Notes: generated by a model from the letters alone, not told the origin. A DNA stretch of 64,000 nucleotides from Actinopolyspora lacussalsi (GCA_030803735.1 JAURUC010000001.1:2931501-2995500), one strand, 5' to 3'; shown: positions 47,401-56,288, numbered from the stretch's first letter. Program-made: numbers and translations.

Positions 47401-48029
47401 GAGAGTTCGTGCAGCGCGCTGATCGTGCTGTAGAGCCTCGAATCGTCGATGGTGTTGATGACCGCGCGCTCCATCGACAGCAACGAACTGATGATCTCGT
47501 TGTAGGTGCCGATCGCGTCGACGGGCCGCAGCGAACCGGTCATCACTCCCTCGCGCAGTTCGCGCAGTTTCCCGAGCTGCCCGCGGAGTTGGTCGAACTG
47601 CGCCGAGGTCACCGGGCTGAACTTCTGCACGTTGTCCAGCACCTGGGGTGCCTTCTTCACGAATTCGGTGACCTTCGCGTACTGCTTCTGGTACTCTTGG
47701 CGCGCGCCGGGGGCCTCACCGAGCAGCTCGGCGGCCCTGGTGCGCTCGGTCTGCAGTCCGGTCAGCAGCGGCTGGATGCTGTCCCGCGCCTCGGTGAGCC
47801 TGCTGATCTCCTTGTAACGATTCGCCTGGGAAACCTCGTCGTTGATCTGGAAGACACCGAGCGCGAGCACGAACACGACCGGAACGAGCACGACGGCCCC
47901 GAGCTTGACCGGGATCCGCCAGTTCCGCCAGTCGCGCAGTGAGGCTCGCCGCGCACCACCGGGCCTGTTCCGCGCGGCTCGGGTGTCTCGGACCTGTTCC
48001 CGCTTCGCCCGTCGTGCCGCCGCACTCAC
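44415..48029 (-). CDS. cvnA: Conservon sensor histidine-kinase-like protein CvnA with long tail
   Basis: 1204 residues. Membrane helices at about 42-62 and 345-368 flank an extracytoplasmic nitrate/nitrite-sensor (NIT-type) helical domain. HAMP (about 370-440), a kinase dimerisation part with LDHLATRMRRNNENLMVLSG, and an ATPase domain (LAELLDNAANFSSPE, VLDHGIGMGEQEL, GLLVIARLAGRHGI) follow to about 660. The remaining 540 residues are Pro/Ser/Gly/Asp-rich with GLPRRTP and GLPRRVP motifs, a recurrent conservon-kinase tail feature. It starts the cvnABCD operon. Confidence 0.95.
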   Translation of the reverse strand: MSAAARRAKREQVRDTRAARNRPGGARRASLRDWRNWRIPVKLGAVVLVPVVFVLALGVFQINDEVSQANRYKEISRLTEARDSIQPLLTGLQTERTRAAELLGEAPGARQEYQKQYAKVTEFVKKAPQVLDNVQKFSPVTSAQFDQLRGQLGKLRELREGVMTGSLRPVDAIGTYNEIISSLLSMERAVINTIDDSRLYSTISALHELSRAEDEIRIQRALVDAALPRSDFTPDLTDALNDSRARLDSRITSFESVANSEPRQAREVVNSDVMQRWLETEDQLMRAIRIDEVRSSLTLDQWNQLSDNLINSTTQVRYELSKQFNQRAYSLYDEASDRAGLTTVIMVAGLIVAAAIIVVMGRNLLRSLDQLRRGALHAADEQLPRAVDRIRHGSSESDVEVDAVPVRTTEEVGQVARAFDEVNRQALYLASEQANLRRGYSDSFVNVSRRSQSLLERQLRLFEQLEHDEDDPDQLATLFRLDHLATRMRRNNENLMVLSGSDMARRFTQPVQLSDVLRAAISEIEHYPRVVVQSPPAARLVGYAGSDLVRLMAELLDNAANFSSPETSVTVSSHQSEDSSLTIDVLDHGIGMGEQELAEANDRLASFDEYDLSTSRRMGLLVIARLAGRHGITVRLHGGDDVDGVRATVRIPPDLVIPDGSAQSTVRSTPEPSPSTIEQRLSAPGQDSSGSTATEQPGQQGDERSRSGDEQHRSGDEQTSAPRANGANANGANRHQILEGGLPRFDLGEPPSLPTQQRGGSPATPTQPPSQSGDRSRPPEQGNSRPQAPTPPSAPVSQPDPPAAAEPVRSASQQWDPQQRAPQQRDPEPSDRFRGLFEPPEGQEYVESTEEDESSGASLHFDDFASEEGPEQRYSDSAPTVVHAIAPRTGSPAMLTDSAPQWFHPSPEDAYHQTSSGQSGTGEWSWPTGEEDNDRRVPHERGALGEKLPGERPSSDGPSNDRPGDRGVPAGTPVPPGSTEETTQHPRVEEPTSESRADPGGFTPSGLPRRTPRGQSNDSGGRSGAAPDGPRAGGNPGSAAGGRGLSWMEEAELEKSSDSAASGFPGGGFPDQGPRHDQSPSTAQHADAPGAEANHQLDGRARQQRDSSSWITRSESPVNESSAWNFETDQAQQEADAAADPQPSDYTSAGLPRRVPKQHLAPGSAPPPSGQSSGAQNTPAPDETRGRLSSFQQGVRRGRHSAGE

Positions 48030-48824
48030 GAAAGCTCCCGAAAGTCAAGCTGTCGTTCGTCCTGCTCTGTCACGGTGCGGTCCCTTCCGAACGAACAAAT
48101 CGTAGGAGAACGGCGCCTGTGCCACCCGGCCGAGTGAAGGCATATCCCCGTGTTCTCCGAGTCCCTCCGAGCGCATCCCGGATCACTTCGGTACGCGATA
48201 TTCTGGGCGGGCGTGATCCCCACAATACGCTCCGTCACCAATAGTCGCGTACCGCGAGGGTCACTTCACCAGCCTTTTCGAACGGGTGACGCGCGGCTTG
48301 TGGCCATCTCGGATTGTAAAGATAGCGGACAAGGTACCGATCGCGGGGCGACTTTTCCACCCCGCCCGCCTGAACAGGACATCCGGGCACATACAAGATC
48401 ATGTTTTGGGTTTGCCCGGCAGCGTGACACACGAAGGACGGAGAAAGTTCGCACAAGGTGTCGAACCGCATTATCCTAGCGTGTTCGACCGACTGTGAAA
48501 ACCGGGACAGGTGCGACGCCGTCGAGCCACTGTGGTACTCATCGGTAATGGCCCATGAGCTGCGACACGACAGAGCGAGACCCCTCGGCCATGCCCCGGA
48601 GTCCGGACTGTACATCCGTCCAACTACGGCGGAGGAAGCAACAGGATTCCCCCGATAGCGGGAACAAGGACGTAGTATGTTGCGCTGACCGGACAGGCTC
48701 CGGCGGGCCGACACCACGGCCGGGAGGCGTCGCGATTCGCGTCGGCTGTCGACGTGGTCGTCCCGAACACACCGAATCGGCACAACCCCACCGACACAGT
48801 TCACCGGCTTCGGAAGAAGGGCGC
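48030..48824. other. Divergent promoter region of cvnA and the DUF485-actP operon
   Basis: 795 bp between divergent genes. Frames crossing it carry no family resemblance. TAGTAT near 48674 could be a -10 for the plus-strand operon but lacks a well-spaced -35. No RNA gene or strong hairpin recognised. The length suggests layered regulation. Confidence 0.4.
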
Positions 48825-49244
48825 ATGAGCAACACGACGCCACCACCACTGCGCGCGCGGCACGGGGAGCGAAGCGAGAAAACGCATGCTTCCTTCGGCG
48901 GTATCGAGAAAAGCGCGGCACTCGGCGGAAAAACCGGCCCCGATTTCGCCGGAATTGCGGGATCGGCGGAATTCGGTGAACTGCGTTCACGGCTGAAGCG
49001 CTTCGTGTTGCCGATGACCGTGTTGTTTCTCGTCCTGTATCTCGGGTACGTACTACTGGCCGCCTACGCGCCGGACTTCATGGGCGAACCGGTCTTCGGC
49101 AACATCAATGTCGGCTTGTTGTTCGGGGTCGGACAGTTCGTTTCCACGCTCCTGATCACCACGCTCTACGTCAAGTTCGCCGAGCGGCGGGTGGATCCCG
49201 AGGTGGACAAGCTGCGGGAGACCGCCGGTGGTGGTCAGCCGTGA
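48825..49244 (+). CDS. DUF485 membrane protein, partner of ActP
   Basis: 139 residues. A polar N-terminus (1-50) precedes two membrane helices (about 65-85 and 100-122; RLKRFVLPMTVLFLVLYLGY, FGNINVGLLFGVGQF). The DUF485 family is regularly encoded directly upstream of acetate symporters. GGAAGAAGGG precedes the ATG, and the stop overlaps actP by four bases. Confidence 0.92.
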   Translation: MSNTTPPPLRARHGERSEKTHASFGGIEKSAALGGKTGPDFAGIAGSAEFGELRSRLKRFVLPMTVLFLVLYLGYVLLAAYAPDFMGEPVFGNINVGLLFGVGQFVSTLLITTLYVKFAERRVDPEVDKLRETAGGGQP

Positions 49245-50851
49245 ACACACTGGCGCAACAGCAGTCCCCGCTCGGCGACACCAGCCCCGTCGTCAACATC
49301 AGCGTGTTCGCCGGGTTGATTCTGCTCACACTGCTGATCGCCTACCGGGCCAGCAGCAGCGGGAACACCAGCGACTACTTCGCGGCGGGGGGAACCTTCT
49401 CCGGTGCGCAGAACGGAGTCGCGCTTTCCGGTGACTTCCTGTCCGCTGCCTCGTTCCTCGGCATCGCCGGTGCCATCGCGGTACACGGCTACGACGGGTT
49501 CCTCTACTCGATCGGCTTTCTCGTGGCCTGGCTGGTGAACCTGCTGCTGGTCGCGGAGCGACTGCGCAACACCGGCCGGTTCACCATGGGCGACGTGCTC
49601 AGCTTCCGGATGCGCCGACGTCCGGTGCGCGCCGCGGCCGCCGTTTCCACCCTGTTCATCACGATCGCCTACATGGTCGCGCAGATGGCGGGAGCGGGCG
49701 ATCTGGTGGCCCTGCTGCTGGACATTCACAGCGGTGCGGGACAGGCCCTGGTGATCGCCGTGGTCGGCGTGGTCATGGTCGGCTACGTGCTCATCGGCGG
49801 CATGAAGGGCACCACGTGGGTGCAGATACTGAAAGCGGTCATGCTGCTGCTGTCGGTGGCACTGATAACACTCTTCCTGCTGGGCAAGTTCGGCTTCAAC
49901 TTCAGCAGCCTGATGCAGCGCGCCGCCGAGAACAACCCGCTCGGCGAAGGCATGTTCGCCCCGGGCGCCCAGTACGGCGAAAGCGCACTGACGAAGCTGG
50001 ACTTCGTATCGCTGTCGATGGCCCTGGTGCTCGGCGTGGCCGGACTGCCCCACGTGCTGATGCGGTTCTACACGGTGCCGAACTCGCGGGAAGCGCGCCG
50101 ATCGGTCGTGTGGGCCACCTGGTTGATGTCGCTGTTCTACCTCTGCACGCTGGTCATCGGATTCGGCGCGGCGGCACTGGTGGGTACCGAGACCATCAAC
50201 AACGCGCCGGGTGGCGAGAACTCCGCCGCTCCGCTGCTAGCCTACGAGATCGGCGGGACGGTACTACTCGGTGTGATCTCCGCGGTGGCCTTCGCGACCA
50301 TCCTCGCCGTGGTCGCGGGCCTGACCCTGACGGCGTCCGCCTCGTTCGCGCACGACTTCTACGCCAACGTGATGCGCGGCGGCAAGGCCGACCCGGCCTC
50401 CGAGGTCAGGGTGGCGCGCATCACCGCGATGGTCATAGGTGTCGCGGCCATCCTGGGTGGAATCCTGGTCAACGGGCAGAACATCGCCTTCCTCGTGGGA
50501 CTGGCCTTCGCGATCGCCGCCTCCGCGAACCTGTCCACTCTGGTGTTCACGCTGTTCTGGAAGCGGTTCAACACCAGCGGAACCCTGTGGGGGATGTACG
50601 GCGGGCTCGCGTCCTGTCTGCTGCTCATGCTGTTCTCCCCGGTGTTCTCCGGGTCCGCCGACTCCGTCTTCCCCTCGGTGGACTTCAGTTTCTTCCCGCT
50701 GAGCAACCCGGGTCTCGTGTCGATCCCGATGTCGTTCCTGTGCGGTGTCATCGGCACCCTCGTACGGCCGCGTTCCGCCGATCCGGAGGACTTCGACGCG
50801 ATGAAGGTGCGCTCGCTGACCGGTATCGGTTCGCGGGACGTGGTGCACTGA
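49241..50851 (+). CDS. actP: Cation/acetate symporter, sodium:solute symporter family
   Basis: 536 residues, about 13 membrane helices. DYFAAGGTFSGAQNGVALSGD followed by FLSAASFLGIAGAIAVHGYDG is the ActP/MctC signature of the SSS family. It imports acetate or related monocarboxylates with a cation. GTG 49241 overlaps the DUF485 gene (GTGA), indicating coupling. A strong hairpin follows at 50958. Confidence 0.94.
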   Translation: MNTLAQQQSPLGDTSPVVNISVFAGLILLTLLIAYRASSSGNTSDYFAAGGTFSGAQNGVALSGDFLSAASFLGIAGAIAVHGYDGFLYSIGFLVAWLVNLLLVAERLRNTGRFTMGDVLSFRMRRRPVRAAAAVSTLFITIAYMVAQMAGAGDLVALLLDIHSGAGQALVIAVVGVVMVGYVLIGGMKGTTWVQILKAVMLLLSVALITLFLLGKFGFNFSSLMQRAAENNPLGEGMFAPGAQYGESALTKLDFVSLSMALVLGVAGLPHVLMRFYTVPNSREARRSVVWATWLMSLFYLCTLVIGFGAAALVGTETINNAPGGENSAAPLLAYEIGGTVLLGVISAVAFATILAVVAGLTLTASASFAHDFYANVMRGGKADPASEVRVARITAMVIGVAAILGGILVNGQNIAFLVGLAFAIAASANLSTLVFTLFWKRFNTSGTLWGMYGGLASCLLLMLFSPVFSGSADSVFPSVDFSFFPLSNPGLVSIPMSFLCGVIGTLVRPRSADPEDFDAMKVRSLTGIGSRDVVH

Positions 50852-50915
50852 CGGGTCGCCGTGGTCGGCGGGATCTCGTCGGCCCGGTTTCCGCGGGGGT
50901 CGCTCGGTGCGGCCC

Positions 50916-50945
50916 CCGCCGGGTCTCGTGCCGCCGGGTCTCGTG
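50916..50945 (+). repeat. 15-bp tandem repeat, two perfect units
   Basis: ccgccgggtctcgtg twice, then a degenerate third unit. It lies in the actP / dehalogenase convergent gap. Confidence 0.8.
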
Positions 50946-50957
50946 CCGCCGCCTCTC

Positions 50958-50993
50958 GCGCCGGAACCGCACCGCCCCGTCCGGTTCCGGCGC
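50958..50993. terminator. Bidirectional terminator after actP
   Basis: GCGCCGGAACCG and CGGTTCCGGCGC form a perfect 12-bp stem with a 12-base loop between convergent genes. Confidence 0.75.
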
Positions 50994-51028
50994 CGTCAGG
51001 GGTTCCGACACCGTCAGGGGTTCCGACA
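50993..51028 (+). repeat. 18-bp tandem repeat, two perfect units
   Basis: ccgtcaggggttccgaca occurs twice in tandem directly after the actP hairpin. Confidence 0.85.
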
Positions 51029-51064
51029 CCGTTCCGCGCTGGCCGCGTTCGGCTCCGCCGGTGT

Positions 51065-51976
51065 TCAGTCCGAACGGCGCACGAACTCGGCCACTACGCG
51101 GCCCAGTTCGGCGCCCGCGTCCTCCTGGAGGAAGTGACCGGCTTCCGCGATGGTCGCGTGTCGCTGTCCGGCAGCGCCCGGCAGCAGTTTGCGCAGCACC
51201 GGCCCCATGGCCGCGGTGATCGGATCACTGTCGCTGAACGCGGTCAGCACGGGTGTGTCGTCCGCCGCCAGCGCTCGCCACGCGGCACGGTTCGCCTCGG
51301 TGGCCGGATCGTCCGGGTTGGTCGGCACCAGGCCCGGCATGGCGCGCGGCCCGGCCTTGTAGGACTCGTCCGGGAACGGCGCGTCGTAGGCGGCGCGTAC
51401 TTCCGGCGACATCGGTCGGGCACATCCGCTCGCCACCAGCCGTCCGACGTCGAGGGTTTCCGCCTGCTCCACGGCCCTGCGGAACCGCCACCACACCTCG
51501 GGCATGTCGTGATCGCCGGTGGGCATGCCGGTGTTGGCCGCTACAGCACCCGAGAACCTGTCCGGGTGCTCCGCGAGCAGCCGCAGTCCCAGCAGCCCGC
51601 CCCAGTCCTGCCCCACCAGGGTGAGCTCACGCAGGTCGAGCACGTCGAAGGCGAACTGGCGCAGCCACTCGACGTGCCGCGCGTAGCTGTGGTCGCCGAT
51701 CTCGGACGGCTTGTCCGAACGACCGAAACCGACGAGATCGGGAGCGATGGCCCTGATGCCCGCCTCCGCCAGCACCGACATGACGTCGCGGTAGAGGAAG
51801 GACCAGCTCGGCTCCCCGTGCAGCAGCAGCACCGTCGGGCCGTCCGCCGGACCGGCCGCGACGTAGGCCATGCGCAGCGTTCCGCCGTCCTGATCGGACA
51901 GCTCGACGTGGTGGGGGCGGTGCTCGAAGCCGACGACGCCGGCGAAACCCTCTTCGGGAGTGGTCAGTACACGCAT
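51065..51976 (-). CDS. Haloalkane dehalogenase-like alpha/beta hydrolase
   Basis: 303 residues. The nucleophile is Asp in GQDWGGLLGL (about residue 124), not Ser, as in haloalkane dehalogenases and epoxide-hydrolase relatives. The oxyanion motif is HGEPSWSFLYR, as in DhlA/DhmA; Trp125 follows the nucleophile; FSDSDPI supplies an acid and AEAGHFLQED the His. It would hydrolyse a carbon-halogen bond to alcohol and halide; the natural substrate is unknown. ATG 51976 start; monocistronic. Confidence 0.85.
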   Translation of the reverse strand: MRVLTTPEEGFAGVVGFEHRPHHVELSDQDGGTLRMAYVAAGPADGPTVLLLHGEPSWSFLYRDVMSVLAEAGIRAIAPDLVGFGRSDKPSEIGDHSYARHVEWLRQFAFDVLDLRELTLVGQDWGGLLGLRLLAEHPDRFSGAVAANTGMPTGDHDMPEVWWRFRRAVEQAETLDVGRLVASGCARPMSPEVRAAYDAPFPDESYKAGPRAMPGLVPTNPDDPATEANRAAWRALAADDTPVLTAFSDSDPITAAMGPVLRKLLPGAAGQRHATIAEAGHFLQEDAGAELGRVVAEFVRRSD

Positions 51977-52192
51977 GCGGTGACGCTACAACCGCTTTCG
52001 TGACGGCGTCCACGGAACCGCTCCGTTCCACAAGCCCCGGAACCGGGAACACTCAGTGCTCCCGAACCGCCACACGAGGTGCCGGAACGGTGCTAATCTC
52101 GGGAAAGGCTCGGTTCCGAGCTCTCGCCGGAATTTCCGGGGCGCCCGGGGTGTCCCGGCTGCGGACAACACCTCCAGGAGTCCCGGCCCACG

Positions 52193-52609
52193 ATGTCCAA
52201 CGGCACCACGACGGCCAGGCGCACTCCGGTCATGCCCGCCTGGACCATCTGGGTGGGCGCTCTCGTGCTGCTGTTGGTGGCGAGCCTGTCGATGTGGTTG
52301 CTGCTGGAGTCGTTCGGCAGCGGCAGCGATCGGGACAAGGCCCGGCTGGAAACCGTCAAGGTCGCGGGCAGCATCGTGCTGGGAACCGGTGGAGGGGTCG
52401 CACTGCTGCTGGCCGCACGCAGGCAGCGGGCCACCGAGCTCTCGCTCGACCAGAAGGAACGAGCGGCTGCCGACGCCAGACACGACGCCACCGAGCGGCA
52501 CGCGGAACACCGGCCGGGCGCGGCGGCTGGGACTGCGTCCGCCCACCCGCCGGATGAACCGCGCACAACCCTCGCTGCTCGTGCCGATCAACGGCCTAGA
52601 GGCGGGTGA
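52193..52609 (+). pseudogene. Pentapeptide-repeat protein gene, N-terminal part before apparent frameshift
   Basis: 138 codons. Two membrane helices (about 15-38, 58-76) and a charged stretch RATELSLDQKERAAADARHDATERHA are the usual N-terminus of actinobacterial membrane pentapeptide-repeat proteins. From about residue 105 the third-position GC drops and similarity ends. At the same place the adjacent +1 frame acquires high GC3 and continues the family pattern. It may be a real frameshift, a sequencing error or a programmed shift. Confidence 0.65.
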
Positions 52610-53294
52610 CGAGCTGGAGGAGCAGCAGCAGGAGGAGCAGGTGAGGCGTACCGCGCAGCGGCTGATCTGCTCCCACCTCCGACCGGATCCGGACGCGAGC
52701 GGGGAGCCGACCAATCCGAAGTTCTGGCACGACATCAGTCTCGACCTGACCACCGCGACCCTGCAGGACTGGAACCTGGTGGACTGCCGGGTGCATCACG
52801 TGCGGCTGGACCGCGCGCGGTTTCTCGGCCCCGCCGTGTTCGACCGGGCCGAGTTCACCGGGCAGGTTCGCGCCAGGGAGACGGTGTTCCAACACGAGGC
52901 GTGGTTCGCCGACACCACGTTCCGGCGGTTCGTACGGCTGGACCGCACGGAGTTCCACGCCGAGGCCGATTTCGACCGGGCGGTGTTCGAGGAGTGGCTG
53001 AGCCTGTCGGGGGCGGTGTTGCACGGGGCGTCCTCGTTCCGGGACGTCCGGACGGCGGATTCGGACCGGGAAGCGCCGTCGAAACCTTCGTCCGGGGAAG
53101 GTCCGCCACTGCCCGGCAGTGCTCCGGGAGAGTACGAAAGACCTGGGAGCCAGGACGGGGAACCGTCGGATGCGGCGGAGGAAAGGACTCGGGACCAGCT
53201 GGTATCCCCTGGGGAGCTCGGCTCGGCGGTGGGTTCCGCCGGTAAGCGATCCACTTCGGACAGTCGCGACACGATCCGGCGGATGCAGGGCTGA
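52555..53294 (+). pseudogene. Pentapeptide-repeat protein gene, C-terminal part
   Basis: From ATG 52555, 246 codons; the frame is open further upstream (from about 52520) with high GC3. EEQVRRTAQRLICSHLRPD and FWHDISLDLTTATLQDWNLVDC are followed by A(N/D)xF-type repeats (RARFLGPAVFDRAEFTGQVR...TVFQHEAWF...TEFHAEADF). This is the beta-helical part of a pentapeptide-repeat protein whose N-terminal membrane part is in the preceding frame. The last 80 residues are polar and disordered. It could be translated alone from its own ATG. Confidence 0.65.
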
Positions 53295-53295
53295 A

Positions 53296-53347
53296 CCCAG
53301 CGAAACGACCCAGCGAAACGACCCAACGAAACGACCCAGCGAAACGC
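53296..53347 (+). repeat. 13-bp tandem repeat, four units
   Basis: cccagcgaaacga, same, cccaacgaaacga, cccagcgaaacgc. It begins two bases after the pentapeptide-repeat stop and ends 37 bp before the GNAT gene. Confidence 0.92.
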
Positions 53348-53384
53348 GTAGAAATGCACCTCGTTGCATCACTATGCTCAATCC

Positions 53385-54170
53385 GTGATCTCACTCGCCG
53401 AGCTGGAGAAGCTCATGCGACGGGGATGGCCCGCGATTCGGGAGACGACGGTCGACGGTTGGATCGCGCGGCTCTCCGACGGAGTGACGCGGCGGGCCAA
53501 CTCGGTCCTGCCGGTCCACTGCCCGAACGACCTCGCCGACGCCATCGGCCGCGTCGAGGAGCTGTACCGCGGCCACGGACTGCCGCCCGTGTTCCAGGTC
53601 GGCCCCGCCGCGCGTCCCTCCGGTCTGGACTCCGCACTGGCTCGACGGGGATACGAAGTCCGAACGCCGACGATCGTTCAGGTCGCGCCGATCGCGGACG
53701 TACTGCGCCGGATTCCACCGCCCCACCGCGAAGTACGGGTGTTGAACCGACCGGACTCGTCCTGGCTGGAGCTGTGGTGGGAGGTGGACGGCCGGGGCGA
53801 CCCCGATTCGCGGGCGATAGCCCACGAGATACTCACCGGTGGTGAAGCGTTGTACGCGGCGGGCGAGGACCGGCACGGCACCGCCGCGGTGGGACGGCTC
53901 GCCCTGGTCGGTTCCTGGGCAGGGGTGTACTGCATGGCGGTCCGGCCCGACGCGCGACGTGGCGGCCACGCGAGCGCGATCCTTCACGGTCTGTTGGAAC
54001 GTGCCGTCGAGCTGGGAAGCGAGCACGCCTGGCTGCAGGTGACGGCCGACAACCTCGCCGCACGCGACCTCTACGAGCGGGCGGGATTCGTCACGAGGTC
54101 GAACTACCACTACCGGGAGCTCACGAAGCCCGTCACCGAAACGGTCCCCGCCCGAACGAGGACGGCGTGA
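53385..54170 (+). CDS. GNAT-family N-acetyltransferase
   Basis: 261 residues from GTG 53385 (TTG 53364 also possible). The C-terminal GNAT fold shows VYCMAVRPDARRGGHASAIL, with the acetyl-CoA-binding R/G-rich loop, and LQVTADNLAARDLYERAGFV. The N-terminal half (WPAIRETTVDGWIARLSDGVTRR) is a diverged second GNAT-like unit, as in two-domain actinobacterial members. The acceptor is unknown. Confidence 0.88.
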   Translation: MISLAELEKLMRRGWPAIRETTVDGWIARLSDGVTRRANSVLPVHCPNDLADAIGRVEELYRGHGLPPVFQVGPAARPSGLDSALARRGYEVRTPTIVQVAPIADVLRRIPPPHREVRVLNRPDSSWLELWWEVDGRGDPDSRAIAHEILTGGEALYAAGEDRHGTAAVGRLALVGSWAGVYCMAVRPDARRGGHASAILHGLLERAVELGSEHAWLQVTADNLAARDLYERAGFVTRSNYHYRELTKPVTETVPARTRTA

Positions 54171-54215
54171 ACCGATCGGCACAGCGGCGGGAACGGTGGA
54201 GCCCGGAAAACCGGC

Positions 54216-55976
54216 TCACCCGAATATCGACATTCGAGCCCACTCCATCGCCTCGCTGAAGCTGTTGGTCACCCCGACGGCGTCCAGTTCACTGGCCCAC
54301 TTGCGCCGCGCGGGGGTGACACGTGCCACATAGAAAACCACGGGCCCCTTGTAGATGTTCTCGTCACGCAGCGCCTGAACGTCCTGCAACCCGGAATCGT
54401 CGACACCGTGCCGGTTGATGTCGGAGACGATTATGTCCGGAACTCTGCCACGTATGGCCCGCTTCATCGACTCGAAGTCACTGGCGGTGTCCACCTTCGC
54501 CCCCCACTCCCGCAGGGTGGTGACGATCCTTCCGGTGTCGGAGAACTCACCGTTCTTCTCCGCGAAGACGTCGTCCACGACGAGTGCGTACCCACCCTGC
54601 ATGTCGGTGTGCTCACCCGGCAACCGCTCCTCGGCGTCGGCGATCCCGCCCGGATCGAACTGGAACCGCCGACGTTGCAGGTGCTGCCGTAGGTGATCGA
54701 AGCGCGGAGACTCCTTCAACTGACGCAGCGTGGTGGTGAACACTTCATCGGTGACAAGCCTGGGGAAGGACTCCGGAAGCTGCTGCTCCAGTTGCCCGAG
54801 GTAATCGCGAAGCACATCACGGTCAACGTTCTCGCCAGGCGATTCGATCTTGTACTTCGTGAAGACGTCCCGCCACGATTCAGGGTTCGTACCGCCCATG
54901 TTGATGTCTTCACGAACATCGTGGTATTCGAGGAACTCCTGCACGGGATCCTCGGTGGCGGAGCTGGTGAGCAGTCTGTAGAACGCCGGATAGAAGTGCT
55001 GCAGCAGCAGGACTCTGACCAGGATGTCCGCACCGAAGTCCTGCCACTCCTTGTCGAGATGGTACTCGAGCACGAAGCTGTTGATCAGTCTCTTGATGCG
55101 TCGCGGATTACGGCCGGTACGCTCGGCGACGAAGTTCAGCACGTGATCGTCGAAAAATCGCGAGGTACCCGATCTCGATGCGTAGCCGTTGACCAGGTCA
55201 CGCACCTGACGCTGCCCCGGCTGGGGCGAGTGGTAGTTCACCTGGACGATCTTCTCCAGATACCCGGCCGGATGAGCGCCCGCGATGTCCGACTGCTGGA
55301 TACTGCGATTGAGGGCGGACTGATCACAGCCGATGACGAACACCAGCCCGGGGACGTCCAGATAGAGTTTGATCGCCTCGCAGACGGTCACCACCACATC
55401 ATGCCGACAACGATCCAGATCATCGACGAAGACAACGATCTGCTTACCCGCCGAGTTCGCCGAGTTCACCCACTCCTGGGCCATCTCCCCGACCGCACCA
55501 CGAATCTCGTTGCGTGACTTCGGGTCCACCGAAAGCTGCGCCCAGAGCTCGTCGACCAGCCGTCGAAGGCCGAATGTGGTCATCGCGAGGCGGAAACCGA
55601 TGCGAATCCACCTCGACAACCGCGGGGCTCCGGCAACCCTGTGGTAAGCCCTGCGCACGATGTTCCGGTCGAAACGCAGCAACACGGACTTGATCAGCAC
55701 TTCCAAGGCGTCGGATCCCGAGGTCCAGGCGTTGAACCAAGCCGTCCGCACTCCTTCCGTCCCCTCCAGTCGAAGCTGCAGCTGTCGCATGAGGCTGCTT
55801 TTTCCCATGCCCCAGCCGGCATCGATCGCGAGCGTGAACGGAGTGGAGTCCCGCGAGGAGACGATCAGGTCGGAGAGTCTGTCGGCGGTATCACTGGTAC
55901 CGAGCAGGTCCGCCCCATTCTCGCTCACCGGCTCGTCGTTGAGAACGACGAAACGGTCGTCCGCCGACGGTTGCAC
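54216..55976 (-). CDS. KAP-family P-loop NTPase fused to a receiver-like domain
   Basis: 586 residues from GTG 55976 behind GGAGAGGA. Walker A GWGMGKSS (54-61) and Walker B VVFVDDLDRC (181-190) belong to the KAP NTPase family. After the NTPase (to about 450) comes an unusual C-terminal domain (about 465-586): ALVVDD (acidic pair), PDIIVSDINR (phosphoacceptor Asp) and VVFYVARVT, the order of a two-component receiver. The conserved Lys-Pro near the end is not present. KAP proteins occur in phage exclusion and membrane-complex assembly. It stands alone, with a membrane-spanning insert not obvious. Confidence 0.85.
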   Translation of the reverse strand: MQPSADDRFVVLNDEPVSENGADLLGTSDTADRLSDLIVSSRDSTPFTLAIDAGWGMGKSSLMRQLQLRLEGTEGVRTAWFNAWTSGSDALEVLIKSVLLRFDRNIVRRAYHRVAGAPRLSRWIRIGFRLAMTTFGLRRLVDELWAQLSVDPKSRNEIRGAVGEMAQEWVNSANSAGKQIVVFVDDLDRCRHDVVVTVCEAIKLYLDVPGLVFVIGCDQSALNRSIQQSDIAGAHPAGYLEKIVQVNYHSPQPGQRQVRDLVNGYASRSGTSRFFDDHVLNFVAERTGRNPRRIKRLINSFVLEYHLDKEWQDFGADILVRVLLLQHFYPAFYRLLTSSATEDPVQEFLEYHDVREDINMGGTNPESWRDVFTKYKIESPGENVDRDVLRDYLGQLEQQLPESFPRLVTDEVFTTTLRQLKESPRFDHLRQHLQRRRFQFDPGGIADAEERLPGEHTDMQGGYALVVDDVFAEKNGEFSDTGRIVTTLREWGAKVDTASDFESMKRAIRGRVPDIIVSDINRHGVDDSGLQDVQALRDENIYKGPVVFYVARVTPARRKWASELDAVGVTNSFSEAMEWARMSIFG

Positions 55977-56288
55977 CTCTGTCCTCTCCTAACAGCGATT
56001 TCCACCGGTTCCCCGGAGTGATGAGATTCTTCGCGCCGTGTCGCCGTCGAGCGCCCGTCAACGACGGCGAGCCGTGCCGCACCGGTTTTCCGGTTCGCCC
56101 CGGCGAGATCTCGACGCACTCATGACCACCACACGGACCGGTAAAACACCCTGACTCGTCGCGAGCGGGCCCCTCGGCCACCTCGGAAACATCCTCGCAG
56201 TCGGCACTACCGCTCGTGTCGAGAACGGCGGTTTCCGTGCACGGACTCAATCGCGTTCCGCCGGGCGGTTCAACAGCCCCGGAAACAA
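55977..56288. other. Intergenic region upstream of the KAP gene
   Basis: About 310 bp with no convincing gene. AGGAGAGGAC near 55980-55990 (minus strand) is the KAP ribosome binding site. No promoter consensus is evident. Confidence 0.4.

Noticed and set aside
48150-48479. A plus-strand frame in the cvnA/DUF485 gap
   Set aside because: It has no typical codon bias, start signal or family similarity; promoter DNA is more likely.
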